A DNA stretch of 64,000 nt from Spirodela intermedia (Eukaryota > Streptophyta > Magnoliopsida > Alismatales > Araceae). How positions within the stretch are numbered: the stretch's first letter is position 1; each line of letters begins with the position of its first letter. A program made the position numbers and the translations under genes. Of this stretch, positions 37,329 through 50,100 are shown piece after piece. The stretch lies in NCBI GenBank assembly GCA_902729315.2, contig LR746274.1, forward strand, positions 7,685,037-7,749,036, read 5' to 3'. The notes beneath the pieces were generated by a model, which worked only from the letters and a program-made list of their open reading frames with translations, searched no databases and was not told the origin of the DNA.

Positions 37329-39355
37329 TAGGGTTCTGGTTGAATTAGAAATCTCTCTCTTTCCGAATTTGTGTCTGTTGAAAAAATAAGCTAGAGCTCT
37401 TTTCTCACAGTCCCAGAGAGAAGATGATGTGGAATGAGTCTTGGGTGCATATTTGCTGCATTCGGAATTCTGTGGTTGACCGTCATCATTTTGTTAGTCC
37501 CTATTGGAGAGTCATTGAGGTACTTTTTTGGGGAAGTCTCTTCCTAAAAATGAAAAAGAGAGGTAAATGTGGCATGAGAAGATTGAGCGTCAGAACTAGG
37601 TATCGGGATACTTGACCATGGGCTGCATTGGGTTTAAGTTTTACCTTTTCAAGTTTTTTTAATATATTAAATATTTTTTGCCTTTTCTTAGCTTTCTTCA
37701 GTAAACTCCTATTGTTTTCTAACAGGCTAATTGTTGCCAAGGTTACTTATCCTTTACCGGAATGGGTTTTGATATCATGGTCTGAATAAATCAAACTCTC
37801 ATGGTACCTCTTAAGGACCATCTTTTTGAGAAGTATTACATCCTCGTAAAGCAAGAAATTCTAAGGTACTGACTAACATGCTAAGTGAAAACTGGCGAAA
37901 AGAGTGGCCAAAGGGGGGGGGTTTAGGTAGTGGTTAATCGATGGAGAAAGATTGCAAAGGTGAAATTTTGTGAATCATTTGATTGTCTGTCGAATTTGAC
38001 ATTTTGACCTCAGCTATGCTTAGACGCTGTTCAAATTTTGAGGGAAAAATACGATCACCCTCCCTTATATATGCTTGCATAGGATATAATGTCCAAACCC
38101 TTTTCATCAAAACTAATTAGTGAATATAATGTCGGCATAAGATCCATAAAATGAAAGACATAGTAAGTCCAGGACAGATAATTTATATTTTGTCACGAAT
38201 TGCCAATGACTTCTTCCTCTACGTGCTGACCTGGGCTTATATTTCTGGTCATCATCTTCATGTTATTGCTAGGTGCTATAAGAGGACATGGAAATGAGTC
38301 ACCTAGGTTAGCAGGCCCAATGGCGTTTATCTGGATCACCCTGGTTCCAGTGATGAGCTTGTTATATTACCTGAAATGACTCATTGGGTGCCTTATATGG
38401 AAAGGATTGAGAGAAATATATTTCATCTAAAAATTGATGGCATCAGCTATTCATCAGAATTTCAGAATGAAAAATAGGTTGCAATGACAACCGTGCAAAT
38501 GACATCTATAGATGACACCAAAATCGAGTAGGAAATGTTGGGCAACCAAATGATCAAAATCCACGGAGATCAATTCTTCTAGGTTACAAACTATCCTCTT
38601 CCCATCCTCCCACACGTGGCAGATGAAAATGAATATCATTTCTTCTGAGCAACTCATTTTAAATAGCTTGTGTGCAGGATGCACTTCTGCAATCCATGGC
38701 GTCCTTCTAGAAATCCTTTGTCAGTTTCAACAGGCCTAGAACTCCTCTTTTCTTCCTGGGGCCTGATTCTATTCCTCTTTTGAGAGTGAGCATGCTAGTG
38801 ACCTTTGATGTGTGGGTTCCTCCTATCTGTACAGGTTGGTGCAATCCTTACATTTTGTTCATAAAGTGAGCTGGCAGTCACATATCAGTGGAGTTAGTGA
38901 TAGGAGATCCTCTGTGTCAGTGTCCACTACCTGCAGGGATGTGAAAGTCATACACTTCATGCTGTAGGTTGAAAGACCCGTAATTGTTTTACCTTTTTCC
39001 CAGTTTTTTCCAGAATCAGTGGCTCGAATATCTTGCTTATATCCATTAAGTGTGCCGCTCCATTATTAAATTCCTACATAAATAAGGATATGTTCTGGGC
39101 CATAGAAGAATATTAGAGGAAATTCTGTGCATCTTAGTCATCAAATTAGGAAACAATAGTATTGCTTTAACAAGGTTTTCTTGGAGATGCTTATTCTTTT
39201 TTAGTGGTAACTTATTTAATACTTTTTGAAAGTGATAAAGTACCTGATCATGCCTCTTGAACAAGGTTTTCTTTTTTCAACTGATGGATCTGATCTGGTT
39301 TTTGAAAAGGTTAGGAATCCATTCATACAGATGTTTTTATCCTGGAGAGTAGGTG
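37329..39355 (+). repeat. Segmental duplication copy A inside the NF-YC leader intron
   Basis: Starting at TAGGGTTCTGG and ending GAGAGTAGGTGCA, this block matches 52911-55289 in the same orientation at high identity, with scattered substitutions and several indels. It has no convincing coding content. A 157 bp segment at 38678-38834 is framed by AG and GT in both copies and looks exon-like, but it lacks a conserved reading frame. Confidence 0.9.
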
Positions 39356-40579
39356 CAAAATGATTTCATTTGTTAGACATTTGAAAAATAAACTTTCCAG
39401 GAAGCAGTAACCAATGAAGAGATCTTTAGTGAAGCAAAGCAACGACTTTCCCTTACAATAGGAGCACATCAAGGATCAAACTTAATCTATGGATGGTGCC
39501 ATTGACTGATTTAAAACTCGAAAGGTAAAATAACGCACAATAACCCATGTTGGGATTTTTTGATTTAATTTTGGCCAATTTCATCTAGGACGGTTTTGTA
39601 AACAAGCATCAACGGTCAACACCCCCCAACTAACAAGACAAAAAAAAGGGGGAAAAAATATCAGGGAAAGATGAAGTTTGTACTGTTTACAAAGAGTAGA
39701 TCAAAAGTTTTTTGTAGCTGATTCTTTGTGCAATGCTCTGAATGATTTAGACAAAAAATTCATTCAGCGAATGAAGATGAATCTGTTATTCAGGAAAGTT
39801 ATATGATCTAGTTTGATTAAAATTTTGTATAGTATAGGCTGGAATTCTTATGATGATTTTCGGATTTAAAGGGTCATAGTTTTTGGATAGGTTTACATTG
39901 TTCTTTATTTTTGCTTGTCCAGTGAAAATGGGTCACCTTGCTCTCTTGCAGAGACTCCAATGTCTCTCTCTTGCTGACCCCTTTCCTCTTTTCTTCCTTC
40001 TCCTGGGCAGCTGAATGTTTCGAACCCATGCCCTGTGTTGGCCATTTTAAACTAACATATTCATACATGTGCTCCTTTCTTTACTATTTTCCGATTCTTA
40101 GCTACCAATGCTTTTCATACGATCTTAATTGGGTTGGTGCCTGGTCGGTCTAGTTGCTCGGCATGATTCCATGATCCTTGTCTTGATCCCTTCTTTCCTG
40201 GTATTATAGATGGTCAGCCATTATTTTAAGGTAGAATTGCCTCAAATGTATGCCCTTTACAGCAGATATGGCTCTGGTGGTTACGATGAAGGATGCATTA
40301 GAGATTGAAGTGGGAGTAAGAAAAAGTCCGAGGCTCAGACTTTTATGAAGAAAGAAAAGGTACGGGGCTACTGCATCTTGATTGATGCATACCCTTTATC
40401 TCCATTTATTTTAACTTACAGAATCAGCATTTCGTTTGTGTTCCTCTGGAAATTAAGTAATTTAAGCATTAGAACTTTCAAAGCGAAAATTGTTGGCAAT
40501 AATTGTTCCATCAGATGCTTTCTTATCTGCCACAAGTTTCTACATGTGGAACTGAATTAAGATTAGCACTACTTTTCAG

Positions 40580-40684
40580 GGGATTCTCTCTGGTATCTGA
40601 CTGCACTACCCACAGATGTTCTAGTTCTATACCTTAGGAAAGATGTTGTGGCTCAAGTAGCTGACTGAGAAGCCTCTTGCTATT
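40580..40684 (+). other. NF-YC leader exon 2 (5' UTR)
   Basis: A good acceptor (ACTTTTCAG ending 40579) precedes about 105 bases of leader directly joined to the NF-YC ATG. An intron just before the start codon is typical of plant NF-YC genes with uninterrupted CDS. The exact acceptor is inferred. Confidence 0.5.
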
Positions 40685-41524
40685 ATGGATCAGTCATCGG
40701 CACCACAGTCTCAGACGGTCATGGGAGTTGCAACTGGTGCAGCAGGTCAAATGGCATATGCCACTCTGCCGTACCCTCCTCCGGCTGGAGCAGCAGCATC
40801 GAGTGGCCCAATGGTGATCGGAGCAGTGCCCGCCCAGCCTCAGTCACCGTTTCCCACTTCTCCCGCTCAGATCCCCAGCCAGCACCATCTCGCCTACCAG
40901 CAGGTGCAGCAGTTCCACCAGCAGCAGCTGCAGCAGCAACAGCAGCAGCTGCAGAGCTTTTGGTCCAACCAGATGATGGAGATTGAGGGGACAACGGACT
41001 TCAAGAATCACAGCCTCCCGCTTGCTCGGATAAAGAAGATTATGAAGGCCGACGAGGATGTGAGGATGATCTCTGCCGAGGCACCAGTGGTGTTTGCCAA
41101 GGCCTGCGAGATGTTCATATTGGAGCTGACCCTCCGGTCTTGGATTCACACTGAGGAGAACAAGAGGAGGACGCTGCAGAAGAATGACATCGCGGCTGCC
41201 ATTACCAGGACCGACATCTTTGACTTCCTGGTGGACATTGTGCCGAGGGACGAGCTCAAGGAGGAGGGCCTTGGGGTCCCGAGGGCCACCCTCCCCATCG
41301 TGGGAGCTCCCACTGATGCAATCCCATATTACTATGTTCCAGCGCAGGTGGCTACCTCAGGGATGATCATGGGGAAGCCTGTTGACCAGCAAGCTGCTGC
41401 CGCTGCTGCAATCTATGGAGCCCAACAGACTCACCCTGTGGCTTATATGTCATGGCCTCAAATGCAGGCGCAGCCTTCTTCCCTACAACTCCAGCAGCCT
41501 CATGACATGCCTGACAATGCTTGA
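40685..41524 (+). CDS. NF-YC: Nuclear factor Y subunit C (NF-YC)
   Basis: A 279-residue histone-fold subunit of the CCAAT-binding NF-Y complex. It pairs with NF-YB and then NF-YA, and plant NF-YC proteins also work with CONSTANS-type and bZIP factors. The N-terminal third is Ala/Pro/Gln-rich with a (Q)n run at about 78-90. Then [10 protein letters not shown] leads into the H2A-like histone-fold domain at about 107-186: [57 protein letters not shown] and DIVPRDE. The C-terminus is Gln/Ala/Pro-rich. The sequence matches the NF-YC1/4/9 type. The CDS is a single exon, and the ATG at 40685 is the first in a leader without in-frame alternatives. The gene is intact. Confidence 0.96.
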   Translation: MDQSSAPQSQTVMGVATGAAGQMAYATLPYPPPAGAAASSGPMVIGAVPAQPQSPFPTSPAQIPSQHHLAYQQVQQFHQQQLQQQQQQLQSFWSNQMMEIEGTTDFKNHSLPLARIKKIMKADEDVRMISAEAPVVFAKACEMFILELTLRSWIHTEENKRRTLQKNDIAAAITRTDIFDFLVDIVPRDELKEEGLGVPRATLPIVGAPTDAIPYYYVPAQVATSGMIMGKPVDQQAAAAAAIYGAQQTHPVAYMSWPQMQAQPSSLQLQQPHDMPDNA

Positions 41525-42314
41525 CGAGGTCCTTGTGGCTGTTGTAAAGAGGTAGCCAAATCTTCTCCTGAGCTCTTTAACTCACGGAAAATATTCTATT
41601 TTTTCCTTTTTTATGGTACTGGAGCGTTTCACAGGTTAATCTCAGAGATCAATCAATTTCAGGTTATTGCAGCACGCCCCTCCTCCCTGCTTCATGCATG
41701 GTTATTAGGAACAGCCGAAAAGTGATAATTGTGAAAGTAGTGCTTGTAGTTTATGATGGGAGGATGCACATTTTTTCAAAGCGTCAAGGTTGGCTTTGTT
41801 GGCATCTCTCTTTTTCCTGGTTTTAGTCAGAGATTAAAGAGGAAAGAAAATCCTCGAAGAATGTTGCTTGAATATTTCTGTTATTTTCTTATAAAGCATA
41901 TGATTGCAGATATATATATTCTCTGTGATGATGGATTTGGTTGATGTGTTCAGATAGAAGGCAAGGTTTAGGGATATGAAGGAAATTAGGATGAGAATAT
42001 GCACTTTAATTTTGCTGAAAATCTTGGATGGGCTGTTGGTCGGATAATCCATTGAGGGGAAATGCTCAAGCGGTCCTTTATATTGAAGAAGAAATCACAC
42101 TATGGCCATAACTATCGGTTTCCTATTTCTCATCTTTTTCTCCCTTTTCAGTAACCCTAAACATTCTTTTTACCGTACTATGAGTTAATGAATGAATGAA
42201 GGGGATTTGGGTTTTACCTAAATGCAACTTAAATCGACATTTGGGTGTACTAAACATTGTGATTGTTAGCTGAGTTTATTAATATATAATGAAGCATTTT
42301 AGTGACCTTGACGG
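41525..42314 (+). other. NF-YC 3' flank
   Basis: T-rich 3' UTR-like sequence followed by AT-rich spacer up to the retrotransposon LTR. No gene is seen. Confidence 0.6.
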
Positions 42315-42530
42315 TGATACGACCCTAGATCATATCTTGTGATTTGTATTTCTTCTTCTGATGAACAAGTCCTCAAATTTCAACCAGACAATAGTCTTTC
42401 ATAGAGAGAGAAACCTCAAAGAAAAGAGGGAGAGGAGAGGTAGAGAAAAGGGGTGGTCTTTAGGAATCTCTTGGGAAAGGGGACACCGGCAAGGATCATT
42501 CTTCCTCAGATAAGGATCGTAGAATGAGAA

Positions 42531-42579
<49 letters not shown>

Positions 42580-42707
42580 AGGCCAATAGAGATAGGCTCC
42601 ATTGTTGAATTTAAAGGAGGCTCTAATTGGGCCTAGTGGGTCGTGATGGGCCTTAGCCCTCCCTCTTCTTCCTTTTTTAGATATAGACCCTTATTGGGGT
42701 TGTATCA
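42315..42707 (-). repeat. 3' LTR of the Ty3/Gypsy element
   Basis: Inverted termini TGATAC...GTATCA bound about 393 bp. It contains a (GA)n tract at 42534-42579. The part 42591-42690 (AGGCTCCATTGTTGAATTTA through GGGCCTTAGCC) matches 46999-47098, the partner LTR remnant. Confidence 0.75.
42534..42579 (+). repeat. (GA)n microsatellite inside the LTR
   Basis: A run of more than 20 GA units with one GG interruption lies within the LTR. The partner LTR has only a short CT/GA-rich patch, so the tract grew after insertion or was lost from the other copy. Confidence 0.9.
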
Positions 42708-42959
42708 ATACTCTCCCCATGAGCCTTAAGCTTGTCCTGAAGTTGGAATTCAGATAGTTGCTTCTATTTGATCAAAACATGACCACCATCTGGTAAAGGC
42801 TGGACATTTAGCAACTCCTTTGGTTCCACCCCTCCGCTCTTGGTCTGTTGATAATGGGGTAGGAAGTTCCTGCAGTGTGATGCCGCCAATAAGAGCTCTC
42901 CTATGTAGAAAAGTTTGAAATATCATATTCATCAAGGACTGAAATGTTGTGGGTGCATT

Positions 42960-43328
42960 TCAAAGATCAAATGGCATCACCAATTATTCATACTTGATGA
43001 GTGTGAAAAGTAGTCTTCAGTATGTCATCCTCTTTCATTTTGATCTGATGTAATATGATTTTAGATCTAACTTGAAGGAGACTATTTCATCGTGTAACTT
43101 ATCCAAAAGCTCATCCACGACTGAAATAAGAAAGTGGTTGGGCACCATTACTTGGTTGAGAGCTTTGTAATCAACACAAAATCTCCAACTGCCATCTTTT
43201 TTCTTCACTAATAGGATGGGGCTGGAACAATGACTATTCAAAGGTTGGATTATATGCCCATATGCAACTATTCTTCCATCAATTTCTCTAGCTAATTCTT
43301 TTGTAAGTGAGAATAGCAGTAAGGGCAT
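42960..43328 (-). pseudogene. Reverse transcriptase fragment (Ty3/Gypsy)
   Basis: The minus-strand reading contains GHIIQPLNSHCSSPILLVKK, KDGSWRFCVDYKALNQV and VVDELLDKLHD...FKLDLKS, the N-terminal part of Ty3/Gypsy RT. The catalytic YxDD region is absent and the frame ends soon after, so only a fragment remains. Confidence 0.88.
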
Positions 43329-43839
43329 CAGTTCACTAGTGCTATGTCAAGTAACAAAATGATTATGTGGTCTGCTAGCTTGGTAGGAGGAAAAACAAAC
43401 TTTGAAGAGAAGACTCTCGGAAAAGTTTATTAGAACACTACCATCGTCCCCTCTTGAGATCCTACCTCCAAAGTCGGCTTTGATAAATTGGATGAATAGT
43501 GTAGTCCAAAGTCAGAAGCCCCACTCAATGCCTTGGGTGCCCCTAATTGTCTGGACCCACTGGATAGTTGCTTGTTGCTGGATCACCTTAGAAAGTATGC
43601 TGTACCCCATTAACCCAAAATTGTAACATGAGTAACTCATAATTAATTTGAATCCAACCTAAGGTTTGTAACCACTTTGCCCTAAGGACGACCTCAATCC
43701 AAATATAGTCAAGAAGTACGAAATCTTAGACAAGAAAACCTTTGGACAGACATGGATAGGCCTGTGCAGAAATCCCGCCCATGGATAACATGACCATCCC
43801 CCAACTTAATTCTATATGGGTATCCTCATGATGTGGAAA

Positions 43840-44185
43840 GGCCTAGGTGCCTAACCAACTCATGGCAGACGAAGTTGTGCGTAGCCCCATCGTCGACCAG
43901 TACAGCCACCGTGTGGTTCTAAATAGTCCCCGACATCAGAATGCTGCCACTGCTTGTGACCCCCAAGCTGGCGTGGAGTGAAACTTTGAAAGAGGCTAGG
44001 GTGCCGGCCACGTCCAAATTCGCCTCATCTAACACTGGCGCATCGCCCTCTTCTGAATTGCTCTCATCCACTGCCTCCTCCACAATATAGCAACGTAATT
44101 CCTTTTTACACCAATGACCCAGTGTGAACTTTTCGTTGCAACGAAAATAAATGCCCTGAGTGTGTCGATGGTGCATCTCTTCCAA
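43840..44185 (-). pseudogene. Gag zinc knuckle and aspartic protease fragment
   Basis: The minus strand encodes GIYFRCNEKFTLGHWCKKEL, a CCHC-type nucleocapsid knuckle. It is followed after about 60 residues by the protease active-site region VDDGATHNFV at about 43866-43910. A frame break separates them. The usual active-site triplet is DSG; here it is DDG, consistent with decay. Confidence 0.8.
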
Positions 44186-44369
44186 TGTGAGGTCAAAGTG
44201 CTGGGGACTATTATTGTTCAGCTGGCCCTGTCCTTGATCCTGCTACCCATGCTGCCCCGCAGTATTGCTGCTTGGCCCCCCTTTTCATGGTACCAACTCT
44301 TGACGGCTCACAATAGGACGTGCCACACCTTCCATCTCCTTACGGATTCGATGGGAAACCATGAGTAAC

Positions 44370-45423
44370 TAAGCTTCGATGTTGAGAGAAAATTCATGTA
44401 TTTTCATGATATCCCTCGGTTTCCCGCAGTTCATAGCTTCCTGAATGTCGTTTTGGAGGGCTGCTAGGAATGCCTCGGCCTGTACCTATTGGGATAAGGT
44501 CTTCCACTAACCCATTTTGTCTCAAGGCAAATAAGTGTTGGGAGGTGCTCCTCTAATTATAGTCAAAAGGCTCTACCAAGAGGCAAGGTCAAACCAGTCA
44601 TGGAATTCAACCTGTTGGTCCTAGTTGCTGAACCTGATAGAGCATTACCATCCAACTAAGTCATTACTGTGTGGATGCAATCCCAGTCATGCATCAGATT
44701 GAGGTTGAAAAATTGTTCCACCCCTGGTAACCAGCCTTCTGTGTTCTCACCCGTAAATATGGAAATCTCCCCCTTGCGCTGGAAATGAACATCGTTCTGG
44801 TTCAAAGGTGTTGCATGGCATCGATGCAGAACCGCCCCATTAACACTCAACAAATCTTTGGCGAAATCCTCATCTGATTCGGGGTGGCACCATCATGATA
44901 AAATTCCTCTTCCCAAGGTGGTGCATAAGGAGAGCCAAGTTCCTTCTTAACCTAGTCAAAATGATGACCTTGATCCCAAACTCAACCCTTGGCTGGTGGC
45001 ATAGGGAGATTGAGATGACCAGCTCTCCCTTGTCTCCGAGTTTGAACTCCAGTAGGGACCGTATTGAGACCCCCAGACAGCCATGATCGGGGAAGGAATG
45101 GGGGTCTCTTTAGGGATCCCCTCTAGACTGCTCCAAAAAAACTTGGATTTGGCCCAACATAGGGGCCACTTCTTCTTGGCCAGGCTGCTTTGATGCGGCC
45201 AAGCCCAATTGGATGAGTTTGGGTTGCCTCATCATCATGGACCCTTCCATAAGTGGGGTCACTTGTATGGCCCTTGCCCTCATGCGGCCTGCCCTAGCTG
45301 ACCCCTCATGTGCCCTGCCCAATTGAATTGAGGGTTGGTAACGTGAAATGTATGCCATCTCTTGTTTGCTGTTGGTGGTGATGGGAGACAGATCAGACAT
45401 GGTAGAGTGGTGGTTTACAAGGT
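44370..45423 (-). pseudogene. Gag remains of the Ty3/Gypsy element
   Basis: The minus-strand gag begins near 45400 (MSDLSPITTN) and continues in broken frames. These include ISIFTGENTEGWLPGVEQFF at 44656-44853, matching the F.G..P..W....E.YF signature of Gypsy gag. Stops and frame changes make it non-functional. Confidence 0.75.
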
Positions 45424-46893
45424 AACAAGTCTTCATTATTATGAGTTAATAATTAATGAACGATATATTTTAAGTCTTAACTCCTATGAATAAACTTATA
45501 TTTATGTTCAATTGTGAAAAGTGATTTTTAGTTGGTGAATATGAATTTTTGACTAATGAAAGAGAAATAAAATAAAATAAAATCTAGAAAAAGAGGGGAC
45601 CCATTGACTAATTGAGCCTACAAGTGGGTCGGAAGGACAATCGTGTGGAACTGTGAGTAGGGAACTTGAGCAGCTAAGGACTAGTAGGTAAGGGGCAAAT
45701 TTGTGTCATTCTCTTTCCACATCATTGGTGTCAATTGGGTGTGGGACAAGGAGTGGTTGTACAAATATGAGAGATAATATATTGATGACATAAATGCGTA
45801 TTATTATATATCTATCTAAAATCATCGAAATAGCTAATGGGGGACTAAACTTGCGCCATTGCTCCTAGGTACATTTTACATATTTTTATAGCTATAATGC
45901 CCTAGATCTATGAGAAGGAAGTGACTCTATGACATCATTAGGTAATGGTATGAGTGTAATTGATTACCTCTCTTTCATGTAGACAAACAACTAGTGAAGG
46001 TTCAAACCTCACAAGAATTAAAATTCATATTTTTTATTTGATTAACTCATAATTTTTCTATAGCGCCGGTCAATGATTAAGCCACTAGAATTATTAAATC
46101 ATTAGTGAAAATATCATTAACATGATTCATGGAATATTATTATCAATTAGTAAATGATTATAAATAAAAATATTATAAATTTATTGAGTAAATCATCTCC
46201 GATTGATTGACAAATCAACCTTCATTAGAAAGAAGACAATCTGCTAAGAGATTAGTCACCACCTCCTAAGAATGTACTAGATGAGATGAAGAACCTCTTC
46301 TTGCTATACAAACTTGAGGATGAAGCTTTATAAGATATGCCTCACCTTCATCTAGTTTATCTATGTTGAGTGACAGCCGTTAAAGATTTATAAAGTTGTC
46401 CTTTTTCTACTCAATCAGGTGACAACAACTAGAAATAATTTATTGATCTATCTCATTGATTTTTAGATTTCGCAATAAAATCTAGAGATTGCCCATAGCA
46501 TCTATGTCTATGAAGAGCCTTTGAGGCTATGGACATCGCACAATAAATCTCTCGAATATAGAATTTTTATGATCACCACTGCAAAGTCAGAATTTTACTT
46601 TTCATTCTTTGAACTTAATTTTTATTTAATTTAATGATATTTTATTTAATTTCAAGTTTTGAAAACCTTATCTATTTAATTACAATTCTTCATACTTTTA
46701 TAGATCTTACTTTGATCAATTAAATCATTGGTAATTATTTAAGTAAGAATCACCAGATAAAACTCTTTTTTCACTCGATTTACATTTGTGAGGTTGTTGA
46801 AATCATCTTGATGTCCGCACCCAAATTTACTTTTTTGTAAATTTTTAATATATTTTATCTTTATCATTTAGTCTTAAAAATCATAAAAAATCA
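45424..46893 (+). mobile_element. Solo or truncated LTR of the Athila-like family, opposite orientation to the 56-58 kb LTR
   Basis: Reading on the plus strand, it begins TAACAAGTCTTCATTATTATG and matches the reverse complement of 58197-56600. Shared blocks include AGTTAATAATTAAT, GAGGTT.GAACCTTCAC, TAGCCTCAAAGGCTCT, GGTGATTCTTAC and TCCGCAC. It stops short of the full LTR end near 46893, where the host Gypsy LTR remnant follows. No internal element sequence is attached. Confidence 0.75.
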
Positions 46894-46989
46894 CATTCTC
46901 CTTCTCTCTCTCTTCAAGAGACTTGTAGGGAAAATTCTCCATTCTTCTCTATTGGCCTTCTCTCTTTTTGAGGAAGGGAGGATTCTTAC

Positions 46990-47110
46990 CTTTCGCTCTA
47001 TGGGAAAGGCTCCACTATTGAATTTAAAGGAGGCTTTAACTAGGCTTGATGTGTCGTGATGGGCCTTAGCCCCCTCTTCTTCCTTTTCTGATATAGTTAT
47101 ATGGGCCTTA
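46990..47110 (-). repeat. 5' LTR remnant of the Ty3/Gypsy element
   Basis: This matches 42591-42690 closely (AGGCTCC...TTGAATTTAAAGGAGGCT, TCGTGATGGGCCTTAGCCC). Both ends are lost or diverged, so the insertion-site duplication can no longer be read. Confidence 0.7.
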
Positions 47111-47140
47111 ACCATTATTGGGCCAATCTCAGACGAATGA

Positions 47141-50100
47141 TGATTGACTACATTATTTCTTGTTTTAATCAATTGAGCACACTTTATTGTTATTTAGAAG
47201 TTCCAATTTATGTGATGATGGAAACTAAAGAGGCTTAAAATTAATTTTATGGGGCTTTGTGCTTCTTGGAATTGTCGTGTTGCTGTGTTTTTTCTAGACC
47301 CATGTAAGGAGTCGTTGTACACGTGTTCATATAGCATTGACTTACAAACAATTGTGTCAGATGCTTGATGAAAAGCCTAGCTCCTGGAAAAATCAGAGCT
47401 TGCTAGCTGGCTAGAGGCATCTATCTATCTTAGGTGTCATAGAGAGTGGAGTCAAAACTTAGAGCACTAGGTGGCTGAAATGAGGATGTGATGTCGTTGT
47501 TGCCTCATTACTTTGCATGAATTCATACAAAATAGATTATAATGGTTATCCCAATAATCTGCTGCTGAGTATTCTGTCCAAGACTAGTAGGTTGCAGTTA
47601 TATGAGTGGGGATACTTTGTGGTTTATTAGTCTTGAGCCAGACTACTCGATATAAATAATAATATTTTACTTAAAAAGGGCCCATATAGCATTTATCAAG
47701 TGCTTGAAAACCATTGCCCAATCAGGTTACATCTGTATCAAAGAAGGTATGATGTAAGTTTTGCTTGGATGGGTCAAGATTTTCAAAGATGTTTTCATTT
47801 GAATATGTAGCTCAAGAAGAACATGAAGCTCCAATGATTAGTTTATTAACCAGCCTAGATGCAATTTTTTTTTACTGCACTGTTAACAGATGCACATGGG
47901 AGATGATATACGGTCCCATTTGTTGGAAAATCATTCTTCACTCCGTTGACTTTGTGATGGCTAACTTCAATCTTCAATAAATGATTTGGTACTTCGACCT
48001 TATATTAAGCTAGCTTTTATATTTGCATCACCGCTACTAAATGTAATTTTTAAATTTAATAATCTGGATAGTAAATACATGAGGAATAAGGAAACAATTC
48101 TCCCATCAGTTTGTATGAATGCCAATGAGTCTCATGATCTTGATGTGGCCATAATCATTGGGTTAAGGTGGGGTTTCGTGGTGTCACTATGTATCCATTG
48201 AATTTAGAACTAGCAGGAATATTTATGCTTTATTGAAAGATGATCAACAATACACATGACACTTCAATGCACATTGACATGTAGGTTTACACATTTGGTA
48301 AAAAGAGCCATAAGCAAATTATGAAAGCTTCTAATGCATAGGATAGGATACAAATGACATGTAATGTATCTGAAGTCATATGTATCAAAATAATGAATTC
48401 CTTAGACTGTAAAATGTGGGCACCAAATGCAAGTCTATGCCCCTACATGCTGTTAATCACTTCTTATCCAATAATAGTGTTCTTTCATATTGCCTGTGAA
48501 TTTATCAAACCATTGAATTTTCTCATTAAGACATGTCCAAATATCATTTAATTCATTTGTATTATTTAGTATTTAAAAATATTATATTAACATCAATATT
48601 AGCTTCCTCCCTTACTAAAAGCCTTATGGAGCTACCGTTCAAGGATAGAGCATGGATTCGTTTTTGTAATTATGTTACATTCCTCTTCCAGTTCTTAGCA
48701 TTTGCTAGCCTGAGTTTTTTGTTAACTTTGTGGTTTGATTGGTGTGATGACAGAGTAGACTTATAAAGCTGTCTAGATCCTTTGATTGGTGTAATCTGTC
48801 AGTGAAAACATGGAACCAATCAAACAACTAAAAACTGTGACGGTCATTGACCAATGTGTGCTGTAGTCATCAATTTATAGAATAGTACAACAAAAATGAA
48901 AGCTATCTTATCACATTTGATTCTTAATTAATGTTTTTAAGTCTAATTTCTAACAAGATTGGCTTAGGAATATAGAGAATAGTGTTAATTTAGAAATTGT
49001 ACTCGGTGAAATATATATAGTAGTTTTAATATACGTATTACTAAAATTGAATCAAAGAATGACGTACGGAATTTCAGTCTCTATTCATTCTTCTGTTAGA
49101 TTCTTCGAAACTGTAATGACTTGCAGCATTCCATCTTGAGGGAGAGTGTGAAGAGAGTATTTGGATCAAGCACCTTTTCTTAGACTAGAAAAGAATAGAC
49201 TGATTAATAGAGAGGAAGTACCGCTTAACCCTTTCCGTCATATGGTTTCAACACGTCCAATTTATTTGAGATGGTCTCTAGATAGGCAACCGGATTATTC
49301 AACTTCCCAGTGTTGAGCAATAGAGAACGAATTAGGAATGTAGACAAAGGCCTAAACTAAATTTTTAGGATGTAATGCCAAATTATAGTCACTGATTCAG
49401 TACAAATATTTCATTAAAATGATATTATAAGAATATTTTGGCAATGTAATGCCAAATTATAAGAAATCGTAGATTTTACGTGTGGATCAAGAGCTTAAAT
49501 GAAGCAAATAAGAAATGACTTGTAGACTGAATTGTGGTCCATCTAAACAAGAAGAGTTCATTTGGGGACTTCCCTTCTCCCCATCCACAGAGATTTCAAG
49601 GGCAAATTTTCTTCCGAAGAGATGGAGACCTCGGCGGCTCTCACTGTGGGCACAGACGAATAGAACGTGCGTGCGGCGGCCCTACCGACGCAGCGACGGC
49701 GCAGCCAGGGTCGGTAGGCCCTACTGCAATGGAAGTTAGCGACAGTGAAGACTTCCCTAGTCGATTCTCATATGCCACCGTGGAAGATACGTGTCAGAGT
49801 CGACCGCAAACCAGATCCGTTCAAAGAGATTTCAACTGAATATCTGAGAATCCATCAGAGAAAGTGAAAATATTTAAGAGTGATGAATGCGACAGATCAC
49901 CTCGCGATAAAAAAATGTAGAAAAACTTGTCTAAAAGGTTAAGGAGACGTGTAGTTTTTGGCGTTCAATCCTAACAAAGGTAGAGAAAGATGGGCAAATT
50001 CACATTTCTTTTTACGGTCTCCAACCCTCTAATGTTTTCTCTTCTCCGTACTGGTGTATTTTAGTTCCCCTATTCATGGTCTGGGATAAAGGAGAAGAGG

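Larger units (their letters stand above)
42315..47140 (-). mobile_element. Degraded Ty3/Gypsy LTR retrotransposon
   Basis: The element reads on the minus strand, with its 3' LTR at 42315-42707 and an LTR remnant at about 46990-47110. Gag, zinc knuckle, protease and reverse transcriptase remains lie in Ty3/Gypsy order. Most of RT, RNase H and integrase are missing: the RT remnant lies within a few hundred bases of the 3' LTR. A purine tract (CATGGGGAGAG) sits just inside the 3' LTR. Another LTR family interrupts the 5' region at 45424-46893. The element cannot be autonomous. Confidence 0.85.

Noticed and set aside
49131-49150. Copia polypurine tract and LTR start
   Set aside because: The short match is suggestive, but no LTR end, partner LTR or pol remains were found around it.
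49534-49839. 101-codon ORF in a GC-rich patch
   Set aside because: It overlaps the inverted repeat, has no domain and no clear promoter.
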